64,000 bases of DNA from JBBBNV01 sp037137075 (GCF_037137075.1 NZ_JBBBNV010000012.1:72397-136396); one strand, 5' to 3'. Shown: positions 7,119 to 16,336, counted from the stretch's first letter. Numbers and translations: made by a program. The notes: generated from the sequence alone by a model not told the origin.

Positions 7119-8477
7119 ATGATGATGGAGCATAAATCATACGCCGGCCCTGCGCAGGAGCGTGCAGATTCAGCTTGGACCGAGCCTGTACCGGCGCGGC
7201 GGGCCCCTTGTCGGCTGGATTACCCGGCTGAACGTGAGAGGCTGTACGGGCCGATACGGGAAGAAGGCACCTTCACCTGGGACGTGATGTATGAGGAGGA
7301 GTATGCGCTTGCCGGGGTGTATTACATAGATCCGGCTTTACGTCAGGAGCTTGCTCACGCGACAGAGCGGCTGAGCCGCGTGATGAACCGGACTGTGCAG
7401 GTCATTTTGCAGGGCGGGGATGATTTGCTGCGGGAGCTGGGAATTCCTGAGGCGGCGCTTGCTGCGGTGCGGGTCAGCTTATCTGATGCGCATCCGACGA
7501 TCATTGGGCGGTTCGATTTCGCTCAAACCACCGCCGGGTTAAAAATGCTGGAATTCAACAGTGATACCCCTACCGGCATTGTCGAGGCGTATTACGTCAA
7601 TGGCCGGGTCTGCGAGGCTTATGGATGTCCGGACCCGAACGCCGGAATGGCGGAGCATTTCCGCACGGCGTTTGAGGAGGCGATATCGCTGTACCGGAGC
7701 CGGGGACTGGCGGTGGATTCGATCGTGTTCAGCGCGCTGGATTGGCACGAGGAGGATGCGGGTACCACGCGTTACCTGCTGCAGGCCTCCGGTCTCCACG
7801 GTATTTTTGCGGGACTCGGCGATTTGCGCGTATACGGGGATCGCTTGTGTCTGCCGGACCGTGATGGAGCGCATCATCCCATTGATGTGCTGTACCGGCT
7901 GCATGCGCTGGAGAAGCTGAGCGAGGAGCGGGACGAGATCGACGGCTACCCGACGGGAGCCCACGTGCTGGACCTGATGGCGAGGGGGCGCCTGGCCGCG
8001 ATCAATCCGCCCTCTGCGCTCGTCTCCCAGACGAAGGCGCTGCAGGCGCTTATATGGAGCCTGCATGAGCAGGGGCAATTTTACACGGAGGAAGAGCATC
8101 GGGATATACAGGCGTATATGCTGCCGACCTACATGGATAACCGCTTTCAAGGGCGGATGCCTTATGTCAGCAAGCCGATTTTTGGACGCGAAGGCGGGGC
8201 GGTGACGCTGCATGACGCGGACGGGACGGTGGAGGAACAGGACGGGGAACAACTGTATTGGGAGCAGCCGATGATCTTCCAGAAGCGGGTCGATTTGCCG
8301 CAGATTGAGGTAGAGACGCTGCAAGGCCCGCTGCAAGGGCATCTGCTGTGGGGCTCGTTCTGCATCGCAGGAAGGGCATCGGCGGTGGTCGCCAGGGTAG
8401 GGGGACGCATTACGGGGAATATGGCTTACTATTTGCCGGTTGGACTCGGCGCGATGGTGATGGAGAAGGGAGAATAA
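7119..8477 (+). CDS. Glutathionylspermidine synthase-like ATP-grasp ligase (YgiC/YjfC type)
   Basis: A 452-residue protein of the glutathionylspermidine synthase C-terminal family, an ATP-grasp fold that forms amide bonds using ATP. Recognisable parts are LKMLEFNSDTPTG (around residue 145), YVSKPIFGREGGAV (around 348-361; Lys and Gly-rich ATP-binding loop), and the terminal GSFCIAGRASAVVARVGGRIT segment. The amidase domain found in Escherichia coli GspSA is absent, and Bacillales are not known to make glutathionylspermidine, so the true substrate is probably different. It lies 13 bases after the lipoprotein gene and 6 bases before the DUF350 gene; these three partners recur near YjfC homologues. 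I infer modification of a peptide, a lipoprotein or a polyamine. Confidence 0.82.
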   Translation: MMMEHKSYAGPAQERADSAWTEPVPARRAPCRLDYPAERERLYGPIREEGTFTWDVMYEEEYALAGVYYIDPALRQELAHATERLSRVMNRTVQVILQGGDDLLRELGIPEAALAAVRVSLSDAHPTIIGRFDFAQTTAGLKMLEFNSDTPTGIVEAYYVNGRVCEAYGCPDPNAGMAEHFRTAFEEAISLYRSRGLAVDSIVFSALDWHEEDAGTTRYLLQASGLHGIFAGLGDLRVYGDRLCLPDRDGAHHPIDVLYRLHALEKLSEERDEIDGYPTGAHVLDLMARGRLAAINPPSALVSQTKALQALIWSLHEQGQFYTEEEHRDIQAYMLPTYMDNRFQGRMPYVSKPIFGREGGAVTLHDADGTVEEQDGEQLYWEQPMIFQKRVDLPQIEVETLQGPLQGHLLWGSFCIAGRASAVVARVGGRITGNMAYYLPVGLGAMVMEKGE

Positions 8478-8483
8478 CGTTTT

Positions 8484-8924
8484 ATGATGCTCGGCCAGTG
8501 GGACAATATTATGAATTTCTTGATGTATGCGGGGGTCACGCTTCCGATGCTGGCGCTCGGTATCGTTATATTTATGGTGACGACGCCGTATAACGAATAC
8601 CGTTTAATCCGCGAAGGGGCGAATACCGACGACCCGGTCAAATTTGCCGCAGCCAAAGCGGCCTCGCACGATCTCGGGGGCAAAATTCTCGGCCTGTCGC
8701 TTGTGCTGGCGTCCGCTATTTATCATTCTGTCAGCCTGTGGGACTTGGTAGTGTGGGGGATTCTCGGCATTGTATTTCAAATTATCGTGTTTTATTTGTT
8801 TGAGCTGATAACGCCGTTTCGGGTTGTGTCGGAAATTCCGAAGGGCAACGTGGCGGTCGGCATATTTGCTTCGCGGCTTAGTGTAGCCACGGGCCTGCTG
8901 ATGGCCGCGTTAATCAGTTATTAA
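8484..8924 (+). CDS. DUF350 (YjfL-like) membrane protein
   Basis: A 146-residue integral membrane protein of the DUF350 family. Four hydrophobic spans are visible at about residues 13-33, 60-80, 85-108 and 122-145, with a cytoplasmic loop after the first (TTPYNEYRLIREG) and the conserved KFAAAKAASHDLGGKILG stretch. In enterobacteria YjfL is encoded beside the ATP-grasp protein YjfC, and the same pairing occurs here with a 6-base gap, so the two products probably act together at the membrane. No biochemical activity is established for the family. The start follows GAGAAGGGAGAA. Transcription ends at the hairpin at 9021-9066. Confidence 0.85.
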   Translation: MMLGQWDNIMNFLMYAGVTLPMLALGIVIFMVTTPYNEYRLIREGANTDDPVKFAAAKAASHDLGGKILGLSLVLASAIYHSVSLWDLVVWGILGIVFQIIVFYLFELITPFRVVSEIPKGNVAVGIFASRLSVATGLLMAALISY

Positions 8925-9020
8925 GTAAATTCGGCAGCCTCTCTGAAAGAGGCGGAGCCGAAGCCGATCATATGTGCGTGCAGCTTGTCGCGGTAAATGA
9001 ACTTTACCGTGCATTAATGC

Positions 9021-9066
9021 CAAAGAACCTTCCTCTCCACGCTTCAGTGGAACGGAAGGTTCTTTG
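9021..9066. terminator. Bidirectional terminator between convergent genes
   Basis: A 13-bp perfect stem (CAAAGAACCTTCC with GGAAGGTTCTTTG), containing an inner TCCAC/GTGGA hairpin, serves both the DUF350 operon and the minus-strand efflux gene. Confidence 0.8.
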
Positions 9067-9104
9067 ATTTTAACCGGGGCGGCCCTCGAGGATCGTGTGT
9101 CCGT

Positions 9105-10634
9105 TTAGTGTGAGGCTGCAACAGGCTCTTCCGCCGCGGCCGGATCCAGTCTGTCCCGGCCCATCATTAACGCCGCCGCCAAGGCCAGAACGGCAGGCAC
9201 AAGACTCCAAGCGAAGGTCATGGCGATAGAGGAGGATAAGCTTTCCGTAATGCGGCTTAACGTCGCTTCGTCAATCGATTGACGGAAGACGGGGTTCAGC
9301 AGCTTGTCCGGGCTGCCGATATCGACAGTGGGCGGCACATTTGCCGCATGGCTTCCCCAAATTTGCGCCAGCTTGCTGACGAGCGCATGGTTCTGAATGA
9401 TGCCGAAGACCGTGATGCCCAGCATCATGCCAAGAGATCGGTTGAAATTGAGCGTCGAGCTGGCGGCCCCGCGTTGGGCGGCCGGGAAGGATTGCAGTGC
9501 GGAGCTGCTCAGCACGGAGAAGGACGCTCCGATGCCCAAACCGACCAGTACCATATACACCGTAATGAGAGGGCGTGACGAATTTCCGATAAAAAGCGCC
9601 AGCAGGGCTAGCCCGGCAACCAGAATCAGGAGCGTCGCCAGCATAATGGTCCGGTACGGCAGCCTTGTCATAAGAAATCCGCCTGCGGTTGCTGTCACAA
9701 CGGAGCTGAGCATCATCGGGAGCAGCACAAGTCCTGCATTGGATGCCGAGCCGCCAAGCACGCCCTGAATAAAAATCGGGATAAACAGGGAGGCGGTCAT
9801 GAATGCCGCCCCGCTCAGCATGGCAATCAGATTACTGGATGTATACAGGCGGCTGCGGAACATGCGGAAGGAAATGATCGGCTCCGCCGCTTTGCGCTCC
9901 ACGTGGACGAGCAGCGCAGTCAGTGCAGCAAAGCCGGCCAAAAGCCCCAGCATTTGCGGTGAGCCCCAGGCAAACGCTTTGCCGCCAAGCTCCAGAGCCA
10001 GGATTAGACATGTGATGGCTCCGAGCAGCAGAACGGCGCCAAGCCAATCAATTTTTTGCCGAGTGTGGGCGGCCGATTCTTTGTAGAACAATGTAACGAA
10101 CAGAAAGGCAATCAGGCCGAGCGGCAGGTTAATATAGAAAATCCAGGCCCAATGAATTTGATCGGTAATGTAGCCGCCGAGCAGGGGGGCGGCCACACTG
10201 GACAAGCCGAATACGGCGCCGAATGCCCCGGTCATTTTCCCTCTGTCCTTGGGTGCGATGACATCGAACATGATGGTAAATGCAATTGAAACCATCGCTC
10301 CGGCACCGATGCCCTGTACCGCCCGGTACAAGCTCAGCTGGACAATGGATTCCGCTGTGCCGCTTAACGCCGAGCCCAGCATAAAAACGAGGATGCCGAA
10401 GACGAAAAACCGTTTGCGCCCGTACATATCCGACAGCTTCCCGAAAATCGGCATCCCGGCCATCTCCGCTGCCATATAGGCCGAGGTGACCCATACGAAT
10501 TTGTCGAGGCCTCCCATTTCTCCGACAATGGTCCCCATGGCGGTAGCGACAATGGTATTGTCCATCGACGCCATCAGAATCGAGAGCAGCAGTCCTGCCA
10601 TAATGAAACCGATATTTTGTTTCGTTTTGACCAT
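9105..10634 (-). CDS. DHA2-family (14-TMS) multidrug MFS efflux transporter
   Basis: A 509-residue integral membrane protein of the major facilitator superfamily, drug:H+ antiporter-2 group (EmrB/QacA type). Seen are the N-terminal helix with the DNTIVATAM segment (the family D-x-T-I-V-x-x-A motif, around residue 26), the loop 2-3 motif GKLSDMYGRKRFF (motif A, around 66-78), and the Gly-rich antiporter motif in helix 5. Hydrophobicity supports 14 spans. It would expel lipophilic drugs or dyes using the proton gradient. The gene is monocistronic and converges on the DUF350 operon. Two inverted repeats at 10706-10748 may hold operators. Confidence 0.9.
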   Translation of the reverse strand: MVKTKQNIGFIMAGLLLSILMASMDNTIVATAMGTIVGEMGGLDKFVWVTSAYMAAEMAGMPIFGKLSDMYGRKRFFVFGILVFMLGSALSGTAESIVQLSLYRAVQGIGAGAMVSIAFTIMFDVIAPKDRGKMTGAFGAVFGLSSVAAPLLGGYITDQIHWAWIFYINLPLGLIAFLFVTLFYKESAAHTRQKIDWLGAVLLLGAITCLILALELGGKAFAWGSPQMLGLLAGFAALTALLVHVERKAAEPIISFRMFRSRLYTSSNLIAMLSGAAFMTASLFIPIFIQGVLGGSASNAGLVLLPMMLSSVVTATAGGFLMTRLPYRTIMLATLLILVAGLALLALFIGNSSRPLITVYMVLVGLGIGASFSVLSSSALQSFPAAQRGAASSTLNFNRSLGMMLGITVFGIIQNHALVSKLAQIWGSHAANVPPTVDIGSPDKLLNPVFRQSIDEATLSRITESLSSSIAMTFAWSLVPAVLALAAALMMGRDRLDPAAAEEPVAASH

Positions 10635-10705
10635 TTTGTTCCTACCCCTTTTACTCCATATCCGATCCGCAGCGGCGTCCCGCCATCTTGTTTCCGTCGG
10701 TGGTA

Positions 10706-10748
10706 GACCAAGTGTAAACCACCAATACTGACAGCTGTGTGTCAGGGA
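10706..10748. promoter_or_regulatory. Two inverted repeats upstream of the MFS gene
   Basis: GGTGGT-N13-ACCACC-type (10705-10730 region) and CTGACA-N6-TGTCAG (around 10729-10746) inverted repeats lie 70-115 bases before the efflux gene. They could be regulator sites; no promoter is clear. The remainder of 10635-10949 shows no gene. Confidence 0.3.
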
Positions 10749-10949
10749 TGGTGTGGCGGTCGGATGAATTTTGAAGAGTCGGTTCAGGCAAATGAAACGC
10801 GCCTATCCAGGGCGCTGTTATGAAGGCGGCTGGGATAGAGCGCCGTTCGTTGGAATAGGCAATCGCCGTGCTTTCCCGCCATGCATTGTGTGGTTGTTCA
10901 CGGTATAATGGAAACAGCTGGACAATTCAGACGAGAGCGGGGAGAAGAA

Positions 10950-11789
10950 ATGAAAGCAATCGTAAGCAAGCAGTGGCTGCTGGCCCGGCTGTATGAGCAG
11001 GATCTGGTCATTGCGGACTGCCGCTTTGTGCTGGGCCAGCCCGATGCGGGGCGTACGGCGTACGAGCAGGGGCATATCCCGGGCGCGCGGTATTTCGATT
11101 TGGAGCGGGAGCTGTCTGCGCCGGTTACGGCTCATGGGGGGCGGCATCCGCTGCCGGATATGGACGAGCTGGCCGGCCTTCTGGGCCGTCACGGCATTGA
11201 CCGCCAGACGCGTATCGTTGCGTACGACGATCAGGGCGGGGCGATGGCGTCCCGGTTGTGGTGGCTGCTGCGTTATCTGGGACACGAGCAGGTGTATGTC
11301 ATGGACGGCGGCTTCAGCCAGTGGCGGCAGGAGGGCTATCCGGTGACGGCTGCGCCGCCTGCGATCGCCGTACCGAAGCAGTACATCCCCGAGCTGCAGC
11401 CGGATATGCTGCTCAGCGCGGAGGAGGTCCGGTCGCGCCTCGGGGCAAGCGGCACCGTACTGCTGGACTCCCGCGAGGAGCGCCGATATCTGGGGCTGGA
11501 GGAGCCGATTGATAAGGCGGCGGGCCATATTCCGGGCGCGGTCAATCTGTTCTGGAAGGGCGTGCTGGACGAGAATGGCCGCTGGAAGCGGCTGGAGGGA
11601 CAGCAGCAGCGATTGGCGGGTTTGGACAAGGACAAGGAAATTGTCGTGTACTGCGGCTCCGGCGTCACCGCCTGCCCGAACGTGCTGGCCCTGCAGGAAG
11701 CGGGCTTTCCCCATGTGAAGCTGTATGCGGGTAGCTGGAGCGATTGGATCAGCTATCCCGACAATCCGGTTGCGACGGGGGAAAAGTAA
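10950..11789 (+). CDS. Thiosulfate/3-mercaptopyruvate-type sulfurtransferase (double rhodanese)
   Basis: A 279-residue enzyme with two rhodanese domains. The N-terminal domain (about 1-135) is the inactive structural copy; the C-terminal domain (about 155-275) has the catalytic loop CGSGVTAC with Cys235. The CG-S/T-GVTA loop is characteristic of 3-mercaptopyruvate sulfurtransferases, which move sulfane sulfur to thiols or cyanide. The start at 10950 follows GGGGAGAAGA and gives the usual length; an upstream in-frame start at 10881 lacks a site. It is a single gene ending at a hairpin (11822-11876). It could support sulfur handling for the sulfonate genes 9 kb away, but that link is speculation. 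Confidence 0.9.
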   Translation: MKAIVSKQWLLARLYEQDLVIADCRFVLGQPDAGRTAYEQGHIPGARYFDLERELSAPVTAHGGRHPLPDMDELAGLLGRHGIDRQTRIVAYDDQGGAMASRLWWLLRYLGHEQVYVMDGGFSQWRQEGYPVTAAPPAIAVPKQYIPELQPDMLLSAEEVRSRLGASGTVLLDSREERRYLGLEEPIDKAAGHIPGAVNLFWKGVLDENGRWKRLEGQQQRLAGLDKDKEIVVYCGSGVTACPNVLALQEAGFPHVKLYAGSWSDWISYPDNPVATGEK

Positions 11790-11821
11790 GAGCTGAGAGG
11801 CCGCGTCGGACGCGGGTTTGG

Positions 11822-11876
11822 GGGTTGTGACAGGTTATGAGCATGTAACCTGTCGCAGCCCTCTTTGGGCTTTTCT
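11822..11876 (+). terminator. Terminator-like hairpin after the sulfurtransferase gene
   Basis: A 16-bp stem (11822-11837 with 11846-11861) including perfect GACAGGTTA/TAACCTGTC, followed by a weak T-rich stretch. Confidence 0.6.
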
Positions 11877-12135
11877 GTCAACAGCTTGCAAACATGAACC
11901 CGAGGAAAGCAGTTGCAGGAACTCCGGAACCAGCCGCAGTCAGGCAGTCGGATCAGGTTGTTGTTGAATGCTCGGATGCTTTGCTTGCGGTCATTCACAA
12001 ACAGGCATGGCGAATCCTTTGTTTGTGAGCAGGGGAAAGACTAATTTCGGGAGCAATTCTCTTGCGTTTTGTTGCTGTTATCGGTGGACCTTAGTTTGTA
12101 AAAATTCAATAGCAGGAACATGCAAATTCGGGAGT

Positions 12136-12252
12136 GTGGAGCAAAATACAAACAATATCATCTCTGATGACCTGTACAAGTACCAAAAATCTATTCAGAA
12201 AAAAGCGAGAAAAAGTCGTTCTCAAGAATATTGGAGAGACATCATTTGGTAG
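12136..12252 (+). other. Possible short ORF or truncated gene tail before the DUF6602 gene
   Basis: A GTG-started frame of 38 codons with coding-like, Lys/Ser-rich content ends in a TAG that overlaps the AGGAGG site of the next gene. The spacing suggests translational coupling or the leftover 3' end of a lost upstream gene. I do not recognise it. The rest of 11877-12135 shows nothing clear. Confidence 0.25.
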
Positions 12253-12262
12253 GAGGAGTGTT

Positions 12263-12991
12263 ATGACTAATAAAGTGAATATGAAAGAATTGTTTCTTGA
12301 AATGCAGCAGGACATGCTTATGAAATTATCTCTCATACGCAAGCATGTTACACATGCCCCGACCAAAGGGAATGCTGTTGAATTCAGTTGGATCGAGTTT
12401 CTTGGTACTTATTTGCCGAACAGATACTGTGTAGATACTGCCTTTATTGTGGATCATACTGGGACACGTAGTGACCAAATTGATCTGGTCATTTACGATC
12501 AACAGTACTCCCCATTCGTTTTTTGTCATGCTGGTGTCAAATATATTCCGGCTGAGAGTGTCTATGCAATTTTTGAAGTAAAACAAACATTAAACAAACA
12601 GCATATTGAATATGCTGCTAAGAAGGCAAAGTCGGTTCGTGCGCTCAAACGGACATCTGTACCTATTGTTCATGCTGGTGGTACTTATCCACCACGGCCA
12701 GTTTTCGACATTGTAGCTGGTATAATTACTACTTCTTCAGACTGGAAACCACCATTTGGAAAGTCATTTCAGGAGGTAACCGGAGCGTTGGAACCTTTGC
12801 AACGGCTCAACATTGGCTGTACATTGGACAGCGGTTCATTTCTTCTACAACCGGATGGGACATTTGATACAAGTTCAAAAGAGGAGACTTGGATTTTCTT
12901 TTTTATTAAATTATTCACTCAACTACAAAACCTTGGGACCGTTCCTGCAATGGATATAGATTTGTACAGTCAGGCGCTTGACTCTATTTAA
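12263..12991 (+). CDS. DUF6602 family protein, predicted PD-(D/E)xK-type nuclease fold
   Basis: A 242-residue protein matching the DUF6602 family: KGNAVEFSW (residues 35-43), LPNRYCVD, SDQIDLVIYD (70-79), the IPAESVYAIFEVK core (95-107) and the conserved ALKRTS and PHxGG-like segments. Asp74, Glu105 and Lys107 are spaced like the D...ExK active site of restriction-endonuclease-fold enzymes, so a nuclease or nuclease-derived role is plausible; activity is not demonstrated. The start at 12263 has a strong AGGAGG; longer frames have none. Base composition is clearly more AT-rich than neighbours, hinting at horizontal transfer. No methyltransferase, toxin partner or integrase adjoins it. Such proteins often occur singly in variable genome regions. 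Confidence 0.75.
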   Translation: MTNKVNMKELFLEMQQDMLMKLSLIRKHVTHAPTKGNAVEFSWIEFLGTYLPNRYCVDTAFIVDHTGTRSDQIDLVIYDQQYSPFVFCHAGVKYIPAESVYAIFEVKQTLNKQHIEYAAKKAKSVRALKRTSVPIVHAGGTYPPRPVFDIVAGIITTSSDWKPPFGKSFQEVTGALEPLQRLNIGCTLDSGSFLLQPDGTFDTSSKEETWIFFFIKLFTQLQNLGTVPAMDIDLYSQALDSI

Positions 12992-13220
12992 AGAATTCGA
13001 CATCATCGATTTGCAAATAACCGCCAACAAGCTGCAAACAGCAGGGTTGTAGCTATCCACCTTTTGGGTTTGGTTCAGACCCGGATCTTCATTCAGAATG
13101 ATTCAGAATATCTTCGATACAATCCTTCCTCCTGAGGGGGAGCGATCGTGCTGACGTTAAGGCCGGAGCCAGCTCGAAATCAGCACGAGCTCCATTCGTG
13201 GGTTCATCCTTGCTTGCTCA

Positions 13221-13259
13221 AGAGCGGGCAACAATTCGCACTCAGGGCTTGCCCGCTCT
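13221..13259 (-). terminator. Hairpin overlapping the stop codon of the hybrid kinase
   Basis: A perfect 11-bp stem (AGAGCGGGCAA with TTGCCCGCTCT) spans the end of the kinase gene. No T run follows on the minus strand, so termination here would be inefficient or Rho-dependent. The stretch 12992-13220 has no gene. Confidence 0.4.
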
Positions 13260-16200
13260 GAACGTGATTGTTGTGCCTTGGCACGGAGCACTGCTGATGC
13301 TGAGGCCTCTGCCGTAGATTTGGCGAAGGCGGCGGTCTGTGTTGCGAAGCCCTATGCCGGGGCTTTCCCCGGACATATCCTCCAGCACCTGCTTCAAAAT
13401 ATGATCCTCCATGCCGATGCCGTCGTCCGATACCCGGATTTCGATATGGTGGCTGCGTTCTTCAGCTGCAATATGCACGGTTCCTCCCTCAATCCGTCTC
13501 AGTACACCGTGATGGACTGCGTTCTCAACCAGGGTCTGGATTGACAGAGGGGGGAGCGGAGCAGACAGCAGCCGATCGGGCACCTCCCACTGCACATGGA
13601 GCCGATTGCCGAAGCGTTCCTGCTCGATAAACAGATAGGCTTTGACCAGTGACAGCTCCTGCATCAACGGCACTACCCGCTCGGAATTGCGGAAATCGAA
13701 GCTGGCCCGCAAATATTTGCCGAATACATCCAGCAGGGATCTCATGCGTCCGATGTCGATTTGGCTCAGGGCCGCGATGGAGTTAAGCGTGTTGAACAGG
13801 AAATGCGGCTGAACCTGGGCTTGCAGCCAAGCCGCTTCCATCCGCAGCCGTTCACCGGCCGACAGCTTCAGCTCCGTGAGTGCCCGTACGCGATGCTGCA
13901 GCTCCAGGCTGTCGGCGGGCTTGGTCACATAATCATTGGCCCCGGCCAGAAAACCGGCGGCTATATCCTCGGGCTGGCTGCGGGCTGTCAGGAGCAGCAC
14001 GGGCAGCTCTGACATCGAGAAGCGCAGCCGTATCGTTTGTGTCAGCTCGTAGCCGGACATGCGGGGCATCATGACATCCGACACAACCAAATCCCATTCC
14101 TCCTCGTCTATGAGCTTCATGGCATCATGCCCGGAATACACAGCAGTAACCTCATAGCGCTGCTTGGGCAGCATTCCTTCCAGAATCCGCAGATTCACAG
14201 GATCGTCATCCACGACGAGCACTCGGGGTCTAATTGTTCTGGCTTCCAATACTGCATCGGAAGACTCTGAATCGGAGGCTGCTTCTGCAGCGGTTTGCTT
14301 CGCCGCGCCCTTCCAGTCGTTTTCTCCCGGCGCAGGCAGGGGCGCAGGCGGTGCTGCTTCCGAAGCCAAGGGCAGGGTAAGCCTGAAAATAGAGCCTTGT
14401 CCCGGCCCCGACTGTACCTCCAGCGTGCCGCCGTGCAGCTCGGCCAGCTGCCGGCTGATGCTTAGGCCGAGGCCGATTCCGCCGCCAAGGGCGGTTATGC
14501 TGGAATCTGCTTGTTCATAGGGCTCAAAAAGCCGCTGCTGCGCCTCCGGCTCGATCCCGATTCCGGTGTCCTCCACCTCAAGGACCGCCAGCTTCTCCTG
14601 AACGGCCGCCCGAATCGTGATATGGCCTTGTGCTGTAAACTTAACCGCATTATGAATCAGGTTGAATAAAATTTGGACCAGTCTGTTCTCATCGGCCAGA
14701 ACCGGAGGGAACGATTCGGGAATCTCATTGCGCAGCTCAAGGGGCTTGCCCTCCAGCATAAAATCCATCATATCGATAACGCCCGCCGTTGCCGCCTGTG
14801 CTTGTATGGCTTTCGGTTGGAGGCGCAGTCCCTTGGCCTGCAGCCGGTCCAAGTCCATAAGGTCATTCAGCAGCAAGGACATGCGCTTCCCGACGCGAAC
14901 AAGCAGTTCAAGCCTTTCCCGGCCCGCAGGGCGGACAGCTTGTTCCTCTAACACGCTGCGCGCAATATTAATCATCCCATGCAAAGGGTTACGAAGCTCA
15001 TGGGAGGTGTTGGCGAGGAAATCATTTTTTTGCTTATCCGCTTTCTGCAGCTCTGAAGCCAGCTGCGCCGTTTGCTGCAAATTCCGGAAGTACAATCTGA
15101 ACCAGTAGGAGGCAAAAGCCAGAAACATAACGATAAAGTCTACCGGGTAAAAATGAATGGACCGTAAGCCGTAGTTGAAATTATACATAAGGCCCCAGCT
15201 CAAATTGATAGCCGAGCTGACAAACACGAGCCATAAAAAAATCGCGTCTCCGTCAAACCGCAGTGTAGCGCGCAGGGTCAAGACCGGTACATAGAGGAAC
15301 CCTGCGAGCATGATAGGAATGGTGTACAGGTCCACAATGGAGGCATAGGTTGACGGCAGCAGTATAACCACAATGGTCACGCCCAGAACGATCGCCCCGT
15401 AGTACATGTGCCAGGGCCGCTTCTGCAGCTTGGGATAGAGCTGGTGCACGCAGAGGATCAGCAGGGCCGCTACCCAGATATAGCTGAGGATGTTCAGCTT
15501 TAAGCTGACGGAATAAGGCAATTTCAGCCAGGCAAGCAGCAGCTTATCGTCTGTTACGAGGACAGACAGAGCGGCGCTAATCATCATTAGAGCAAGAGAA
15601 AGCAGCGCCCGGTACCGCGCCCCCATGATGTACAGAATGAGCGCATACACCACATGAATGAGCAGGAACACGCAAACCAGCAATTGCATGGACATGGAAA
15701 ACTGCTTGTGGCCCATGACAACGTTCTCGGTTCCGAACTGAATCGAATTGAGCAGTCCGCCCTGGACCAAATTGCCGAAATTGGCGGCATGGATAACAAT
15801 CTCTATTTCAGATTTATCAGTCCAAAACACGACATTATACGGGCCTTCGAAAGCGTCCGTTTCGTCGGCTGTTGTGCCCGGCACGCCGGCCGCCCCCAGC
15901 TTGACGCCATCCACGTACAGCTCGGAGGACGTTGCCGTACTGGGCATCGCAATCGCCAGTCTTTTTTCGCCGGGAGCTTCGAACTGGATGAACAATTGGT
16001 AGCTTCCATAGCCGGTCGTCTGCTCCGGATCGGCAAGCTGTCCCTTCCACGAGCCGGGCAGAGTAAGGGAGACCCCTCCTGTCCGAGGGGAATCGGGATT
16101 TTCGCGCAGCAGAAACCGCCCGGGATAGAACGTCCATTCGCCCTCCAGCAGAATCGGTCGATTCAGCGAGGTATCTCGAAGATCGAGTACACCGTCCACG

Positions 16201-16313
16201 GCAAGCGGTCGTTCGGACGGCCAGTCCGAATAAATCCAGGCCAGCCGAAAGCTGGTGATGATCAATATAAAGAGAAAGGTTATGGTGAATATCCGCGTTT
16301 TTGTCATACTCAT
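13242..16313 (-). CDS. Hybrid sensor histidine kinase/response regulator with 7TM sensor
   Basis: A 1023-residue multidomain signalling protein. In order: N-terminal membrane helix (6-27), extracytoplasmic jelly-roll sensor of the 7TMR-DISM type (about 50-200), seven membrane helices (about 205-410), a HisKA domain with SHELRNP (phosphoacceptor His438), an HATPase domain with N box near 550 and DTGIGI near 582, a receiver domain (about 696-810, phosphoacceptor Asp746), and a second kinase module of the LytS type with PHFLFN (His837) and its own ATPase. Having two kinase modules of different classes flanking a receiver is known in Bacillales. No separate output regulator is adjacent. The start at 16313 lacks its own site and probably depends on the tiny ORF at 16316-16336; a TTG at 16346 is the alternative. 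Confidence 0.9.
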   Translation of the reverse strand: MSMTKTRIFTITFLFILIITSFRLAWIYSDWPSERPLAVDGVLDLRDTSLNRPILLEGEWTFYPGRFLLRENPDSPRTGGVSLTLPGSWKGQLADPEQTTGYGSYQLFIQFEAPGEKRLAIAMPSTATSSELYVDGVKLGAAGVPGTTADETDAFEGPYNVVFWTDKSEIEIVIHAANFGNLVQGGLLNSIQFGTENVVMGHKQFSMSMQLLVCVFLLIHVVYALILYIMGARYRALLSLALMMISAALSVLVTDDKLLLAWLKLPYSVSLKLNILSYIWVAALLILCVHQLYPKLQKRPWHMYYGAIVLGVTIVVILLPSTYASIVDLYTIPIMLAGFLYVPVLTLRATLRFDGDAIFLWLVFVSSAINLSWGLMYNFNYGLRSIHFYPVDFIVMFLAFASYWFRLYFRNLQQTAQLASELQKADKQKNDFLANTSHELRNPLHGMINIARSVLEEQAVRPAGRERLELLVRVGKRMSLLLNDLMDLDRLQAKGLRLQPKAIQAQAATAGVIDMMDFMLEGKPLELRNEIPESFPPVLADENRLVQILFNLIHNAVKFTAQGHITIRAAVQEKLAVLEVEDTGIGIEPEAQQRLFEPYEQADSSITALGGGIGLGLSISRQLAELHGGTLEVQSGPGQGSIFRLTLPLASEAAPPAPLPAPGENDWKGAAKQTAAEAASDSESSDAVLEARTIRPRVLVVDDDPVNLRILEGMLPKQRYEVTAVYSGHDAMKLIDEEEWDLVVSDVMMPRMSGYELTQTIRLRFSMSELPVLLLTARSQPEDIAAGFLAGANDYVTKPADSLELQHRVRALTELKLSAGERLRMEAAWLQAQVQPHFLFNTLNSIAALSQIDIGRMRSLLDVFGKYLRASFDFRNSERVVPLMQELSLVKAYLFIEQERFGNRLHVQWEVPDRLLSAPLPPLSIQTLVENAVHHGVLRRIEGGTVHIAAEERSHHIEIRVSDDGIGMEDHILKQVLEDMSGESPGIGLRNTDRRLRQIYGRGLSISSAPCQGTTITFRAGKP

Positions 16314-16315
16314 TT

Positions 16316-16336
16316 TTATTCGACGATCTTCGCCAT
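16316..16336 (-). CDS. Six-codon leader ORF coupled to the hybrid kinase
   Basis: After a good GGAGG, the ATG at 16336 opens a frame encoding MAKIVE and a TAA stop only 2 bases before the kinase ATG. The kinase itself has no ribosome binding site at the right distance, so ribosomes ending here would restart on it. A TTG at 16346 in the kinase frame could instead be the real start. Confidence 0.4.
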   Translation of the reverse strand: MAKIVE

